Assembly (NCBI GenBank): GCA_037179515.1
Contig: JAXCGZ010015157.1
Span: 110,068-174,067, forward strand
DNA from: Halocaridina rubra
Lineage: Eukaryota; Arthropoda; Malacostraca; Decapoda; Atyidae
DNA: 64,000 nucleotides
Direction: 5' to 3'
The notes beneath the pieces are model-generated. The model was not told the origin of the DNA. It made no database searches and was given only the letters and a program-made list of their open reading frames with translations. Positions 33,908 to 45,687 of this stretch are shown here, one piece after another. Every line of letters begins with the position of its first letter. Position 1 is the stretch's first letter. The position numbers were made by a program, and so were the translations under genes.

Positions 33908-34199
33908 AATTTGTTTTTATACTGCATTAGTCATTATCCCCACATGGGTGTTGTCCATTTCTGAATTAGAATGTTCTTGCTTTTTGTTTGATTCAGCTTT
34001 CATTTTTGGACTATTTTATGATTGCTTCCCTGAAAACATACATTCCATGTTTGTAATACAGTTTCATTGAGTGTAACATTCATTTGCATAATTCCCTCAC
34101 TGAGTACATCTCAGACATTTGTTACTGTCTCTCACTTTGTCTCTGCATTAACTTTATTACACTGCTCAGACTTATGACCTTGCCAACCACCGAATACAC

Positions 34200-35290
34200 A
34201 TTCTAATTTATTATTTACTTCTTTTGCAACAGCATCATAACTACCCACATTCCTTTTATAGGACTGGATATCATCTCTCGGGGGGGGGGGGGTCTCTCCC
34301 TTTGTGTTGTATTTAGTGCTGTTGCCTTCTACATGATATAAATTTTCCCAGTTCCTTCAAGAGAGTTTCAAATGCATGATATGTAGTGTCAATTTTCATT
34401 CTAATCCAGTTATCTACATCTTCTGGCAATTTCATTATTACGAATTCTGAAAACACCCAATTAGTGTTTTTAATGTCTCTATAATTTTGACTTCGAGTAA
34501 TGGCTTCTATATCCTGCTTGGATTTAAAAAGTAATGAATAATTAGAAAAGGGTGTTGGTAATTTTACCAATTTACTCATTAAATTTCGTGGAATTCTGTC
34601 CTTGCTGGCATAAACACCCAGAGGTTGAATGCATCCATCATAACTCTCACTAGCAACAGGATATCCCTTTATGGCGTCTTAGGCAACTCCTTTAATGGCG
34701 TTTCTCAAGATGGTAAACTTTGTCATAGTTAGCATGGAAGTACTATGTACTAAACTATCAAACATATCCCCAAACTCGTTTCATACATCGTATTGTCCAG
34801 AGAACTGTGGTACTTTTAATTCAGGAAATCTAGGTGTGGGATGTCCACTGGGAGGGCTTGAGCATTCTCAGAACTAGGAGCTCTAGTACTCTTCATAGTT
34901 CCTAAATTACGAATCTATTCTAGGACAGCTAATCTAATCTTATTTATGTTTCAGCTAGATTGTCATGTTTTATATCTTTCTATTCAGAATCCCTTTTAAG
35001 GGGCTTATCCTCGACATATTCTTTATATTTCCTATCATATCTTCCAAATCTTTCTTTTAGTATATGATGATATCTTTCTAAGTAAGCAACAACAAGTGTC
35101 TCATCATCTTTGGCAAGTTCTGTTTGACACTGAACACAGTCATGTTGAACCCATTCCCGAAGACGTTGTTATGCCTCAGGTTTAACCGACATATTGAGAA
35201 AGCAAATAGAACATAAGAGAATAACAAACAAATAGTTGATGTTATCAAAGAAACCACGATACTCTTTATACATCCACAATGCAACAAACT
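34200..35290 (-). pseudogene. BEL-1 gag
   Basis: Pieces matching BEL-2 gag: ITRSQNYRDIKNTNWVFSEF and ETLLKELGK in 34579-34313, N-terminal pieces up to about 35190 (FNRLREWVQHDCVQCQTEL-like), and degraded knuckle remnants near 34150-34200. A G run at 34280-34291 and several stops break it. It is clearly older than the BEL-2 copy. Confidence 0.75.
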
Positions 35291-35599
35291 TTAACTCTGT
35301 AAAGAGTATCCAAGGACAAACTTCCAAAATTTCAAGATAATAACATACATTTATTCTATTTCGTCAGTTATGACGCTAATCCTCAAAGTGAAAAACACAC
35401 TATTCATCAACTAAACGACACTGTTAAGTCAGCAACAGTAAATGGAAAGTGTAATGCAAAATACACTGTTCCTCCAATAATAGACACTGCACCCAGCAGC
35501 AGGTTGGTCAGTACCCTCTGTTTATTTATTTAAATAAACGAATAATTGCGACATTATAGACATCGTTAAACGAGAAATATGTTAACACACAAATCCTCA
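35291..35599 (-). other. BEL-1 leader, part left of BEL-2
   Basis: Non-coding. It aligns with BEL-2 39580-39880 (for example TTAAGTCAGCAACAGTAAAT). It ends at the ACTAA duplication at 35600-35604, where BEL-2 begins. Confidence 0.7.
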
Positions 35600-35604
35600 A
35601 CTAA
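35600..35604 (+). repeat. BEL-2 target duplication, left
   Basis: ACTAA, repeated at 49943-49947 immediately outside the other end of BEL-2. Confidence 0.85.
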
Positions 35605-36602
35605 TGTGGAGGATTTCCTGTGTGTTATTAACCTTTGATCTTATAACCCCCTAAATTCGGAAATCATGACACGGCTTCAGTAGAGGCCTACCACGATCTC
35701 AAATTTAAATCCTCTACCAATAAAATATAATTAATATTACATGCATAGACAAACATGCAAATATTTTATAAGGGGGTTTATGAACTGTTGATATGTGAAT
35801 ATTTAAATAAACTCTCCTCACCTTAAATTAAAACTTCCTCATATAGAATAATAAATTTTCCAACATACATTCTACCTACGAGTGTTCAATTAAATGAGCT
35901 CATTCTGTCCCTCACACGTAGTTATAAATATTATTAGAAATAATTTAAATCTGTACTCATCTATCCGGAAAACCCTGATGTCGTCAGCAATCACGGGACT
36001 CCGAATCAAACTCGCATATCTTCTGATCCACGTATCTCTATTACGTTTTCTACTTGAGTGTCTCGTAACATCTCACGAAGACAACTAATTACTCATTATT
36101 AAATGTATATGCACCATCAATAATCATGGTAGCAAATGTATTTCATAAATATTAATTATGACTGCTTTCACGCATTATAATTACGTCACAAACATGAGTG
36201 TCTCGTAGCATCTCACGAGGACAACAAACCTTTTACAAGAAAGTTGCACAAAACTCCCCTCATTTGTAGGGGTCCTTGATACTAGGACTAACCTGAGTTA
36301 TGACTTGTTTACAACGGTTCTTTGTACAAAGAGACGATGCAATAAGCATTAGCAAGGAGGTGAAAGGTTAATGGCTAAAATCCATTAGCTTCCTTTCTCC
36401 AAGTCTTCTACAGCCAGCCTCCATAATAACTACACATAATGCATACAAATATACATGTATACTTGGTAGAAATGAATAGGTATACATACTAAGTCTAAAA
36501 GTATGCATACATGCACTTACGTTACAATAAACGAAACTATATGCAAAATAACACTTACATATTGTACGTAGAAATAATCTGTCTTGAAATATATTCAAGA
36601 CA
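35605..36602 (-). repeat. BEL-2 3' LTR
   Basis: 998 bp, plus-strand ends TGTGGAGG and TTCAAGACA. It contains one extra copy of a roughly 150-bp internal unit (from about 36055 to 36200) relative to the BEL-1 LTRs. Confidence 0.88.
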
Positions 36603-36651
36603 TCCAGGGCCCCTCCAAAAAAGGAAAAATTGGGGGGTCTCCCCATCAGTA

Positions 36652-37503
36652 CTACAATTTATCATCTATGGTTAAGTTTGCCCACAATTCTTCAACCCTT
36701 TGGGCAGCTTGACGTTCAGATCTTTCACAATTTGATGATTCCTCTTTGTATACTTCTGACAACAGATATTCCCATGAGAGCTTTTCAGACTTAGCTCTCT
36801 GAATAAGAATTTTTCCTCTAAGAATTTTTGGACCTAAGGGGTCCAAAAATATACCCACCAGTGACAGAAGTTTATGTTTGGTCAACACATCTTCTCTAGC
36901 CTTCAGACCTTTCAAAGACAACTTGTCTGTATTAACATTCCAGATTAAACTAATGATTGTTTCTTTAGGAGATCTAGGTTTTTCAGAAAGGCACTGATCC
37001 AGTACCCTTTGAAGTCTTGCATTGTTTGAATTCCATGCTTGCATTGATATTTCGGCCTTTGCCCACTCTTCATCTGCAGTATTGTATACATCAAACTGTT
37101 TATCTTCTCTGGTACAAGCATCCAACAAATTACTTACATGAACATTCTTCAATATCTCCTCCAACTGTTCTATTAGAGACCTCATTTGTCCAAAGGCACT
37201 CTGAAAATTGTGTAGGAGAGGAGTGTGGATAGGCTTCCAGGGAACAGAATCTGTAAAACTTCTAAGTGTAGTTTTATCTTCGTAATGCACTTCTTGCTTT
37301 ACTTCAATACTCTCTGGCTCCCACAACTTATTAAAAGGCTTTATGGCCTCTTCAATCAACAACTTATTAACAGGCTCTATGGCCTCCTCAATCATCAACT
37401 TATTAACAGGCACTATGGCCTCTTCAATCAACAACTTATTAACTGGCTCTATGGCCTTTGCAATCAACAACTTATTATCAGGCTCTATTGCCTCTTCAAT
37501 CAA
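36652..37503 (-). CDS. BEL-2 post-protease region with 12-residue repeats
   Basis: An open 283-codon frame. It starts with five tandem 12-residue units of the form LIEEAIEPVNKL (37329-37506). A helical block follows (SLIEQLEEILKNVHVSNLLD), then the stretch ISLIWNVNTDKLSLKGLK with KHKLLSLVGIFLDPLGP, the region that follows the RT palm in BEL/Pao. No F/Y-V-D-D motif, RNase H or integrase is present. It ends at 36652 close to the LTR. It is an open but catalytically empty pol remnant. Confidence 0.8.
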   Translation of the reverse strand: MIEEAIEPDNKLLIAKAIEPVNKLLIEEAIVPVNKLMIEEAIEPVNKLLIEEAIKPFNKLWEPESIEVKQEVHYEDKTTLRSFTDSVPWKPIHTPLLHNFQSAFGQMRSLIEQLEEILKNVHVSNLLDACTREDKQFDVYNTADEEWAKAEISMQAWNSNNARLQRVLDQCLSEKPRSPKETIISLIWNVNTDKLSLKGLKAREDVLTKHKLLSLVGIFLDPLGPKILRGKILIQRAKSEKLSWEYLLSEVYKEESSNCERSERQAAQRVEELWANLTIDDKL

Positions 37504-37539
37504 CTCTTGAGTAGCTGCAGGAAAAAACCTGTGTTCCTA

Positions 37540-38115
37540 CTCGCATAACAATATGGCTTTGCACATTACTGGTTCATATTGAGTATCACAAGGAATATGG
37601 TCATACAACATGACACCACCCGGTGTTTCCATCAATGTATAGACATCCCACTTGTTAATACCACTAACAAACTGACTAAAATGTAAGGCACCAATAACAA
37701 TGCCAATATTATCAAGTACATCACTATCAATATCTTTATCGGCCAACTTGTGACCATTAGACTTTAACACATTTGTAGCCTTTGCTAGTCCTGGAGTGTG
37801 GATACTAATTACCACATCACAACTATGAGTAATTTAACTCTGGCTCTTCTTTTCACCAATTTGATAACTACATTTACAACAGGAAAACTTCCTTTCTTCG
37901 TCTCAGAACGGAATGCATCAATACCAAGAGACATTTCATCTACTGGGCTTAATTTAAGCCTTTCAGCTAGTTCCCTAGTTATAAAGGAACACTGGGAACC
38001 TGTATCAAAGACTAATCTAGTGTTTACCCAAAAATTTCCCTTTGAGCTGCTTACTTTTCCACTTGCAGTAGGAAGAGCACCTGAAGGTAAAATCGGCTTC
38101 ACCATTTGCTTTTGT
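37540..38115 (-). pseudogene. BEL-2 aspartic protease
   Basis: Starts MVKPILPSGALPTASGKVSS at 38105, with the active site LVFDTGSQCSFITRELAE (DTGSQ at about 37992-38006), then SETKKGSFPVVNVVIKL. A frame break follows at about 37815 (LLIVVMW then stop), with the end continuing at 37815-37540 (ISIHTPGLAKATNVLKSNG). It overlaps the end of the gag frame because a base inserted near 38125 shifts the two apart. Confidence 0.8.
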
Positions 38116-39470
38116 ACTGCTATTCATAGTCATCACACTAACATGTTTCTTGTCCTTTTCTGAGTCAGAATGTTCTTGCTCATTGCTTGACTCATCTAAA
38201 TTTGAATCATTTCCTGACTGCTCATTCAGAAATGTAGGTTCTTCAAACCCTCTACGAAACTTTGACTCTTGTTTGTAACACAAGGCTGCATGATGACCAT
38301 TTTTCTTACACTTATTACAATTTAACTGAGTGTAACATACATTTGCATAATGCCCTGACTGAGTACATCTCAGACATTTGCTATTATCTCTCAATTTGTC
38401 TCTGCGTTCATTTATGCTTACTACTTTATTGCACTGTTCAGACTTATGACCTTGCCAACCACAGAATACACAATCTGTTTTACTATTTACTACCTTTGCA
38501 GTAGCACCATAGCTACCCACAATCTTTTTATAGGACTGGGTCTCATCTGTATGGGAGGTTTGGGTTTCTCCCATTGTGTTATCTTTAGTGAAGTTGCCTT
38601 CTATATGGTATATATATTTTCCCAGTTCCTTCAAGAGGGTTTCAAATGTAGGATATTTTGTGTCTATTTTCATGCTAATCCAGTTCTCAACATCTTCTGG
38701 TAATTTCATAATCACAAGTTCTGAAAACACCCAATCAGCGTTCTTCATGTCTCTATAATTTTCAAACTTCGAGTAATGGCTTCTACTTCCTGCTTGAACT
38801 TAAAAAGTGATGAATAATTAGAAGAGGGCGTTGGTATTTTTACCAATTTCCTCATTAAATTTCGTACAATCCTGTCCTTGCTGGCATAAACAGCTTGTAG
38901 CTCTTGAATGCACTCGTCATAACTCTCACTAGCAACAGGATATCCCTTTATGGTGTCTTTTGCATCTCCTTGAAGGGCATTTCCCAAAATGGTAAACTTT
39001 GTCATAGTTGGCATAGAAGTACTATGTTCTAAACTATCAAACGTATCCCAAAACTCGTTCCATTCATCATAGTTTCCAGAGAACTGTGGTATTTTTACTT
39101 CAGGAAATTTAGGTGTGGTTTGCCCACTTGGGAGGCTTGAACTCTCAGAACTAGGAGCTTGAGTACTCTTCATAGTTCCTAACTTACGAATCCGTTCTAG
39201 GACAGCTAAGCTAATATCATTTACTGTTTCAGCTAGATTGTCATGTTCTGTATCCTCCTTTGCAGAATCCCTTTTAAGGGGCTTGTTCTCGACATATTCT
39301 TCATATTTCCTATCATATCTTCCAAATCTTTCTGTTAGCGTATGATGACATCTTTCTAAATAATTAACAACAAGTGTCTCATCATCTTTGGCAAGTTCTG
39401 TGTGACACTGAACACAATCACGTTGAACCAGTTCCCGAAGGCGTTTAAATGCCTCAGGTTTAACCGACAT
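38116..39470 (-). pseudogene. BEL-2 gag with three zinc knuckles
   Basis: The N-terminal frame 39470-38760 starts MSVKPEAFKRLRELVQRDC. It includes the gag block KIPQFSGNYDEWNEFWDTF and FTILGNALQGDAKDTIKGYP, typical of BEL/Pao. A one- or two-base slip at about 38762 moves to the frame 38748-38017 (MKNADWVFSELVIMKLPEDV). Three CX2CX4HX4C knuckles are CVFCGWQGHKSEQC, CLRCTQSGHYANVC and CNKCKKNGHHAALC. An acidic tail follows. Apart from the slip it is complete. Confidence 0.88.
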
Positions 39471-40224
39471 ATTAAGAAAGCAAATAGAACATAAAACAAC
39501 AAACAAATAGTTGATGCAATTTTATCATCAAAGAATCCACGATCTTCTTTATGCATCCACAATGCGACAAGCAATCACTCTGTAAAGAGTATCAAAGGAC
39601 AATCTTCCAAAATTTCAAGATAATAACATACAGTTATTTAATTGCGTCAATTATGACGTCAATCCATAAAGCGTTAAACACACTATTCATCAATTAAACT
39701 ACACTGTTAAGTCAGCAACAGTAAATGGAAAATGTAATGCAAACTACACTGTTCCTCCAATAAGTGACACCGTGCACCTAGCAATAGGTGGGTTACTACC
39801 TTCTGTTTATTTAAGTAAACAAAGGAATCAATACGACATTCTGGACATCGTTAAATGGGAAATATGTAATCACACAAATCCCTAAAAAACACTGTCCACC
39901 CAGCCAAAATTGGGTACAAATATTCAAATTACTTAATGGACGCTCAATTACAAAAGTATATTTCGTTTCCACAGAGAGAGAAACTCTTTATCCACGCGAG
40001 AAAAAGATACTCATATTTATTTCAACAACCACTTAAATTTCAAAGTTATATTCGCAATATTCATGCACATCATGCAATGCTCCTTCTTTTTTTTTTGCTG
40101 ATATATGGACGATTTTAACCGTAGAGTTTTACACTAACGTCTTACAAGGCGGGAGTTTATCTAAAATGTACGCTATTTTCACCATTGCCACACCAATTCT
40201 CATCCGGTTCGAAGGACCAAAAGC
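39471..40224 (-). other. BEL-2 leader
   Basis: Non-coding sequence between gag and the 5' LTR. The part 39900-40224 aligns with 49955-50285 of BEL-1 (for example AAATTGGGTA and CTTAAATTTCAAAGTTAT). Confidence 0.7.
40202..40220 (-). other. BEL-2 primer-binding site (presumed)
   Basis: On the minus strand TTGGTCCTTCGAACCGGAT lies four bases inside the LTR end. BEL-1 has the near-identical TTGGTCCCTCAAACCGGAT at 50262-50280. Conservation and position mark it as the primer site. I do not assign the tRNA. Confidence 0.55.
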
Positions 40225-40302
40225 TGTGATTACCTAGTTGTGTTTACGGGAAAGAGCCCAAAGCTCGTATCTTCCCGTCTCCTCATCGGTTAGATTTTAT
40301 AC

Positions 40303-41892
40303 TTAGTGATACTTATCATACCTGTCCTTAAAACTATGGATTGAGATAGCATTAACTACCTCCTCGCTTAGCCAATTCCAATTATCAACTACTCTTACAC
40401 TGAAAAAGTATTTCCTTACATCCTGCAAAGAAGTTTTCTTACGAAGCTTCAAACTATGACCTCTAGTTCTAGAGCCTGCCATATCAAAATATTGATCCCT
40501 ATCCACTCTATCATAACCATGAAGGAATTTAAAGACTGTCACCATATCCCCCCTCACTCTTCTAACTTCGAGTGATGGTAAGTCTAATTCCCTCAGCCTC
40601 TCATCATAACTGAGAATGCGTATTTCTGGCACCAGTTTCGTGGCATGTCTTTGAACTTTTTCTAGCTTAGCTATGTGCTTTTTCAAGTGCGGATTCCAAA
40701 AGGGGGCTGCATATTCGAGTTTTGGCCTCACATAGGTTACATAAATATTTCTGAACATTTCCTTGTCCATGTGCTTGAAGGCTACCCTTACATTTGATAA
40801 GAATGCATATGCTGCCCTTACTATGCCATTTATATGTATTTCTGGAGACAAATCTGCCAGTATGTTTACTCCTAGATCTCTCTCATTTTCTGTCTCTTGA
40901 AGTTGTACTCCAGCCACCGAGTAGTCAAGCTTGGGCCTTCTTGCACTTGTACCCATTCTCATTACCTTACATTTTGAAGTATTGAATTTCATTAGCCACT
41001 TTTCTGACCACTCATGCAGATTATTTAGATCCTCCTGAAGTTCTCTACCATTGTTCTCGGTTTTTACTTTCTTCACAATCTTTGCATCATCTGCAAACAT
41101 ATTCATGAAAGAATTTACAGACTCTGGTAGGTCATTTACATATACAAGGAACAAAAGTGGCCCTAAAACTGAACCCTGTGGAACTCCACTACTAACTCTT
41201 CTCCATTCAGACACTGAGTGTCTTACTCTAACCCTCTGTTCCCTTCCTTCTAAGTAAGTTTTTATCCATTCCAAAACATTTCCACCTATTCTAGCCATTG
41301 ATTGCAGCTTCCTAATAAGTCTCCCATGTGGAACAGTGTCAAACGCTTTCTGGAAGTCTAGGAATATGCAATCTGCCCAGCCCTCTCTTTCCTGTAAGAT
41401 TTGGCTTACCTCATCATAAAATTCTAATGAGTTTGTTACTGTTGATCTACCTTCTCTGAAGCCATGTTGCCTCACTGACAAAAAGTTGAAGGATTCCAAG
41501 TGAAGAGAGATATGTTTCCTTAGTAGTTTCTCCATAACTTTGCAAACTATGCTGGTCAAGGAAACTGGTCTATAGTTCAGAGCCGTATCCGTCCTTCCCT
41601 TTTTGAAGATAGGTATCACATTTGCTTGTTTCCAGCATCTTGGAATCTCCCCTGACTCCAGTGACATTTTAAATATGATACTTAGTGCCACTGATATTGA
41701 GTTTGCGCATTTTTTAAGCACATGAGGGGATATGTCATCAGGACCTGTAGCTTTATGAACATCTAAATCCATCAGCGCTTTGCATACCTCTGCGGCTGTA
41801 AGGTTGATGTTCTCTAATACTGGCCCTTGAGCTTCTATCACTGCAATCTGAGGGGGTGGGTTATTTTCTACTGTAAATACTGACTGAAACTC
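40303..41892 (-). pseudogene. LINE-B B5 reverse transcriptase
   Basis: An open frame from the solo LTR border to the natural stop after DRYDKYH at 40303. It contains [27 protein letters not shown], motif [32 protein letters not shown], motif [12 protein letters not shown] and the full C-terminal region (KLEYAAPFWNPHLKKH, SLQDVRKYFFSVRVVDNW). No stop or frameshift is seen, so this RT was intact when the Gypsy LTR separated it from its endonuclease. Confidence 0.9.
41888..41892 (+). repeat. Solo LTR target duplication, left
   Basis: AACTC, repeated at 43798-43802. In unbroken copies the site reads GAAACTCCTTG once. Confidence 0.9.
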
Positions 41893-43797
41893 TGTGACAG
41901 AGTGTTTCGCTCAAAGTAACCAAAGGCTGTTAGATGCCTTATTAATTAATTTAGTAACTTGACTGTTATTTTCTAACTAAAAAAAAATTATTTCCCACTT
42001 CTTGACTTTTGCAGATTATGATTATTTGCAATTTATATTTTAGCTTATAGCTAATTTTAAATATACCTTATTTACTCTTCTTGTACGTGTAGAAGTATAG
42101 CCCCGATATAAAAGCTGCTCCTATTTTCCGTCTGCTACAAGCCAAGAACATTCTGGAGAGTGTTTACCAGTAACCTAACTTTTTATTATTATTCTCGTTT
42201 TATTTTATTTGCTTCCACTTGTTGCACCTAAAAATACTGTCTCTCCCTTGCATCTCTGCTATAAATGCCTGCCAGGGACCACCATTAAAATAGTCCTTAA
42301 ATTATATCAGAGCCAGTTACTGCTCTAGAAAATGTATCCTACAGATGAACTCACCAGTAGGGACAATGAGGCGTCCTCCTTTGGCGCCGAAACTTCCAAG
42401 AGGCAACATCTCTCCTGAGCAGTCTAAGTTTATTTCAAACCTTATTTACGTGGCATCTTCACAGGAATTCATCTAGCACAACAAGGTGAGGGATAGTGTA
42501 TGGTAAAGCTCGTGGGTCAAGCAAATTGGTTTATTTTCGAGAATTAGTTACATTCGTTACTGGCTAAATCTTACGGATTTTTATTCTCAGATTCCATTCC
42601 CATACACACGAAATTCTGTAGATTACCAAACTGGAATCTCACATGCCAAAGTTAATTCCTTAACCTGTAAATTACAGCTGATATACATTGATAAGAAGTT
42701 TCTTTTCATTGAATGTGATAACGAAGATCTCATCCTCTGAAGACTGGTTGTGAGCCCGTAAAAATCTATCTCTTTTCCTAATAAATTCTAATTTCATTTC
42801 ACCCCTTTCTATCACTGTAAATAAAGTGTTTTACGTCAAAACCTCGTCAATAAAGCTATTTGCTATACAAATTGCAAATAATTAAAAGGTAGTTTTACCC
42901 TGTTGGCTTTGCAAATATTTCCTGTTAACCACAATTTAATGAATGCATACTGTATTTATCTTGCTAATTCTTCCTATGTTGGGGATAAAGTGTTTTGAGT
43001 TATAAGTTGCAAATACCTCAAAAGGTGGTTTTGCACCCTTTTTTTTAATTGCAAACAGTTCTTGATAACCAAAAGTGAATGAATACTGTACTTATCTCGT
43101 AGATTCTTCCTTTATCCTAAATAGAGTGTTTTACCATATTAATTGTTAATCAGTAATAAGCATTGCAACTTTTGTGGTTACACACAATTTAAGGAATACA
43201 TACAGTACTGTATTTGTCTTGCTTATTCTTCATTTATTGTGAATATATTGTTTTCTTTAAAACCAGAAAAGAATGAATGTTTTTGTATGCTATTATGGTA
43301 GCATAAATATTTCTGGTTAGCTGTGAATAACCAATATATTTTCATTCAGTAAAATGACATTGGAAACTCATTATATGTGTGCTCATGCTTCAATTTCCCC
43401 TTATAAACAGTGTGTCATTTCTGTTTCTGAAATTGCAGTGTCCTGTATTCTACTCTGCCTGTGTGACAGAGGTAATCATCGAGTTGAGGCCAAAGTCTTG
43501 GCATACGTCCGTGGTGCCGGGAAACGAAATCGTGCTCACCACCTCCGGGATTCGAGGCAGCATTTCATAAAAATTAATTTGAGAAATTTAATTCAATTCT
43601 TTTAATGTCATTGCATTTCCAAAATTAAAAGAAAGTTGAATTCTGAGTTTCATTTAACCGACTAATGGTAATAGAGATGGGGTGTTCAAGTACAATTATC
43701 TGTCCTGTCTTTTTGTGAGCTCTTAACCGAGCTCGGTACTTTGAGTCCCCTTAGTAAAACAGAATCTTAACACACTCAATCATCCTAAACCCCAACA
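41893..43797 (+). repeat. Solo LTR of the GypP family
   Basis: 1905 bp beginning TGTGACAGAG and ending CCCCAACA (TG...CA), with AACTC on both sides and no primer site or gag beside it. It is closely similar to 60411-62311. It contains a TATA-like GATATAAAAGCTGC at about 42110 and AATAAA-type signals (about 42780 and 42820). Frames at 43354-43605 are chance. A solo LTR forms by recombination between the two LTRs of a full element. Confidence 0.92.
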
Positions 43798-43802
43798 AAC
43801 TC
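43798..43802 (+). repeat. Solo LTR target duplication, right
   Basis: AACTC, matching 41888-41892. Confidence 0.9.
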
Positions 43803-45035
43803 CTTGTTCAATTCTTTGCAGATCTCTTCATCCGTCTCAGTGATGCTTCCATCCGCTCTCTTTAGCCTTAAAACCTGTTTTTTTACCTTCAGTTTTCCTC
43901 TGATAAAGCTGTGGAAAAGCTTGGGATTTTCTTTAGCCTTCCTGGTGATGTCCCTCTCATAGTCTCTCTCTGCCTCTCTCCTTTTACTTAGGTAGTCATT
44001 TCTTGCTCCTTTGTAGGTTTGCCAGGCATTTATGTTTTTTCTCCTCCTATACCTTTTCCAGCATTTGTCTCTCCACTCCTTAGCTCTTTTACACCCATTA
44101 TCAAACCATTTCTCTCTGGCATGAATTACACCTACTTTGGTGACAGGTGTGCAGCAATCTACTATCTTCCCATATTTCTCACAAAAGATGTCATACATTT
44201 CTTGTACAGATTTGTTGTAAAATAAGGTTCTCCAGTCAATAACTGCAAAAAGCTCATTCATTTTGATGTAATCTCCTTTCGGATAGTTCCTTCTCATGTC
44301 CTCAGTACCTCTACTCTCAGGAAGAATATCTTCAATGATATACTCCATCAACAACACACAGTGGTCACTCTTTCCAATTGGTGGTACATACTCAATTTTT
44401 TCAATATCCAACACATTATCTGTGAACACTAGATCAAGTAGTGATGGCTCATCCCCACCCCTGGCCCTTGTTGGTTCCATTACATGTTGGTGTAGGAAAT
44501 TCCCTTGTACGCAATCTAGGAATCTTGCCCCGAATGAGTCCTCACCACTGTGTGGGTCAAGATTTATCCAATCTATCTCTTTATGATTAAAGTCTCCCAT
44601 AATCAAAATCCTACATTTTTTTTCCCGTGCCATGTTAACAACTGAGTTTATGACTTCAATAGTACCTATATGACTTTCCTCATAAACTTCAGGCCTATTT
44701 TGGTTCCTTGGTGGGTTGTATACAACAGTTATTATAATGCTCTCTGACCCAGTATTTATGCGATCAACAAGAAATTCCTAGAACCCACTTTCTATAGCCA
44801 AGTTTATTTCTTCAACTTGAATCCTTTCACTTATGAGCAGTGCTATCCCTCCACCAGTCCTCTCAGATCTTTCAATCCTTAGTATTCTGAAGCCCTTAGG
44901 AAAAACTGTGACACTGTTTATGTCCTCACTCAACTTAGTCTCTGTAATTGCTACTATATCTGCCTTACTGTTGTGAATCCTATCTTTTAATTCTACTGCC
45001 TTACCAGCTAATCCATCAGCATTTGTGTATAACAA
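43798..45035 (-). pseudogene. LINE-B B5 endonuclease and connector
   Basis: The frame 45035-44778 reads LYTNADGLAG and VAITETKLSEDINSVTV, then meets a TAG near 44779. The frame 44633-43785 has LIMGDFNHKEIDWINL, SLLDLVFTDNVLDIE, GKSDHCVLLMEY and the basic connector. Endonuclease signature residues are intact. The split between the two frames is a nonsense change plus a little surrounding sequence. Confidence 0.88.
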
Positions 45036-45037
45036 TC

Positions 45038-45687
45038 TTAATGAGGCCCCATCCCCTGATCTTCTGTCATTATCTTCTTTATCTCCCCTTTGTCTGGAAG
45101 AACTCTGTAATGAAAATTTTTCTTCTGTTCTTCATATCTTTCATCATTTAACCTTCTTGCCTCTTGCAACAAGTTTTTGATCTTTCCCACCTCTTCCTGT
45201 GTTCTGTATCGTCTAATGAACACTTCTTTGAATTCTTGAAGGTCTTTTAGACTTTTTTTCTCAACAATATTTCCCTACATGTTTCCCCTCTCTCAAAGGT
45301 TAGCTTTGTTGGTCTCGGCTTTCCTTCCCTCGAATATTTACCTAGTTGGTGTATGTTTACAATATCCTCAGGACCACATACTACTCCAAGCTTTCTTATC
45401 AGGTCTACAACCCTAGCTTTATTTTCTTCAAGTCTCCCCTGCCATGTTGGCTCCTGGGATTCGCTTATGCCTGAGATTACCACTGTCTTCTCCTTATCAA
45501 GTGCCTGTCTGATGAGTGGGTTTGCCCTTTCCATCACAACGTCTTTCATTTTTTTGATTACTGTCTCTTTATAGTCAACTGTTTGCCACCACCTTTACAG
45601 CCTCTTTTACTGCCACATTCCCCTTTAGTGCATCAGCAAAGGAAGTTTTCATGGCATCATTTTCCATATTCAGCTCCTGGAACTCTT
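45038..45687 (-). pseudogene. LINE-B B5 ORF1 C-terminal part
   Basis: The frame 45549-45247 reads KTVVISGISESQEPTWQGRL, VDLIRKLGVVCGPEDIV and RPTKLTFERGETCREILLR, then shifts to 45223-45038 (FIRRYRTQEEVGKIKNLLQE). It ends at GPH and a stop, overlapping the ORF2 frame. The region resembles the RNA-binding half of LINE ORF1 proteins in layout, but I do not name a domain. It is 5'-truncated at about 45687. Confidence 0.7.

Larger units (their letters stand above)
40229..45687 (-). mobile_element. LINE-B copy B5, split by a solo Gypsy LTR
   Basis: A minus-strand copy inside the start of the BEL-2 5' LTR. RT and tail lie at 40229-41892, and connector, endonuclease and ORF1 end at 43798-45687. The 1905-bp LTR between them is flanked by AACTC on both sides. 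The insertion also removed about 33 bp of the BEL LTR. The copy is long, reaching well into ORF1, and RT is an open 512-codon frame. Confidence 0.9.

Noticed and set aside
43354..43605. Pair of similar open frames in the two LTRs (43354-43605 and 61889-62118)
   Set aside because: They are conserved only because the LTRs are copies of each other. GypD LTR lacks the frame, and there is no protein signal.
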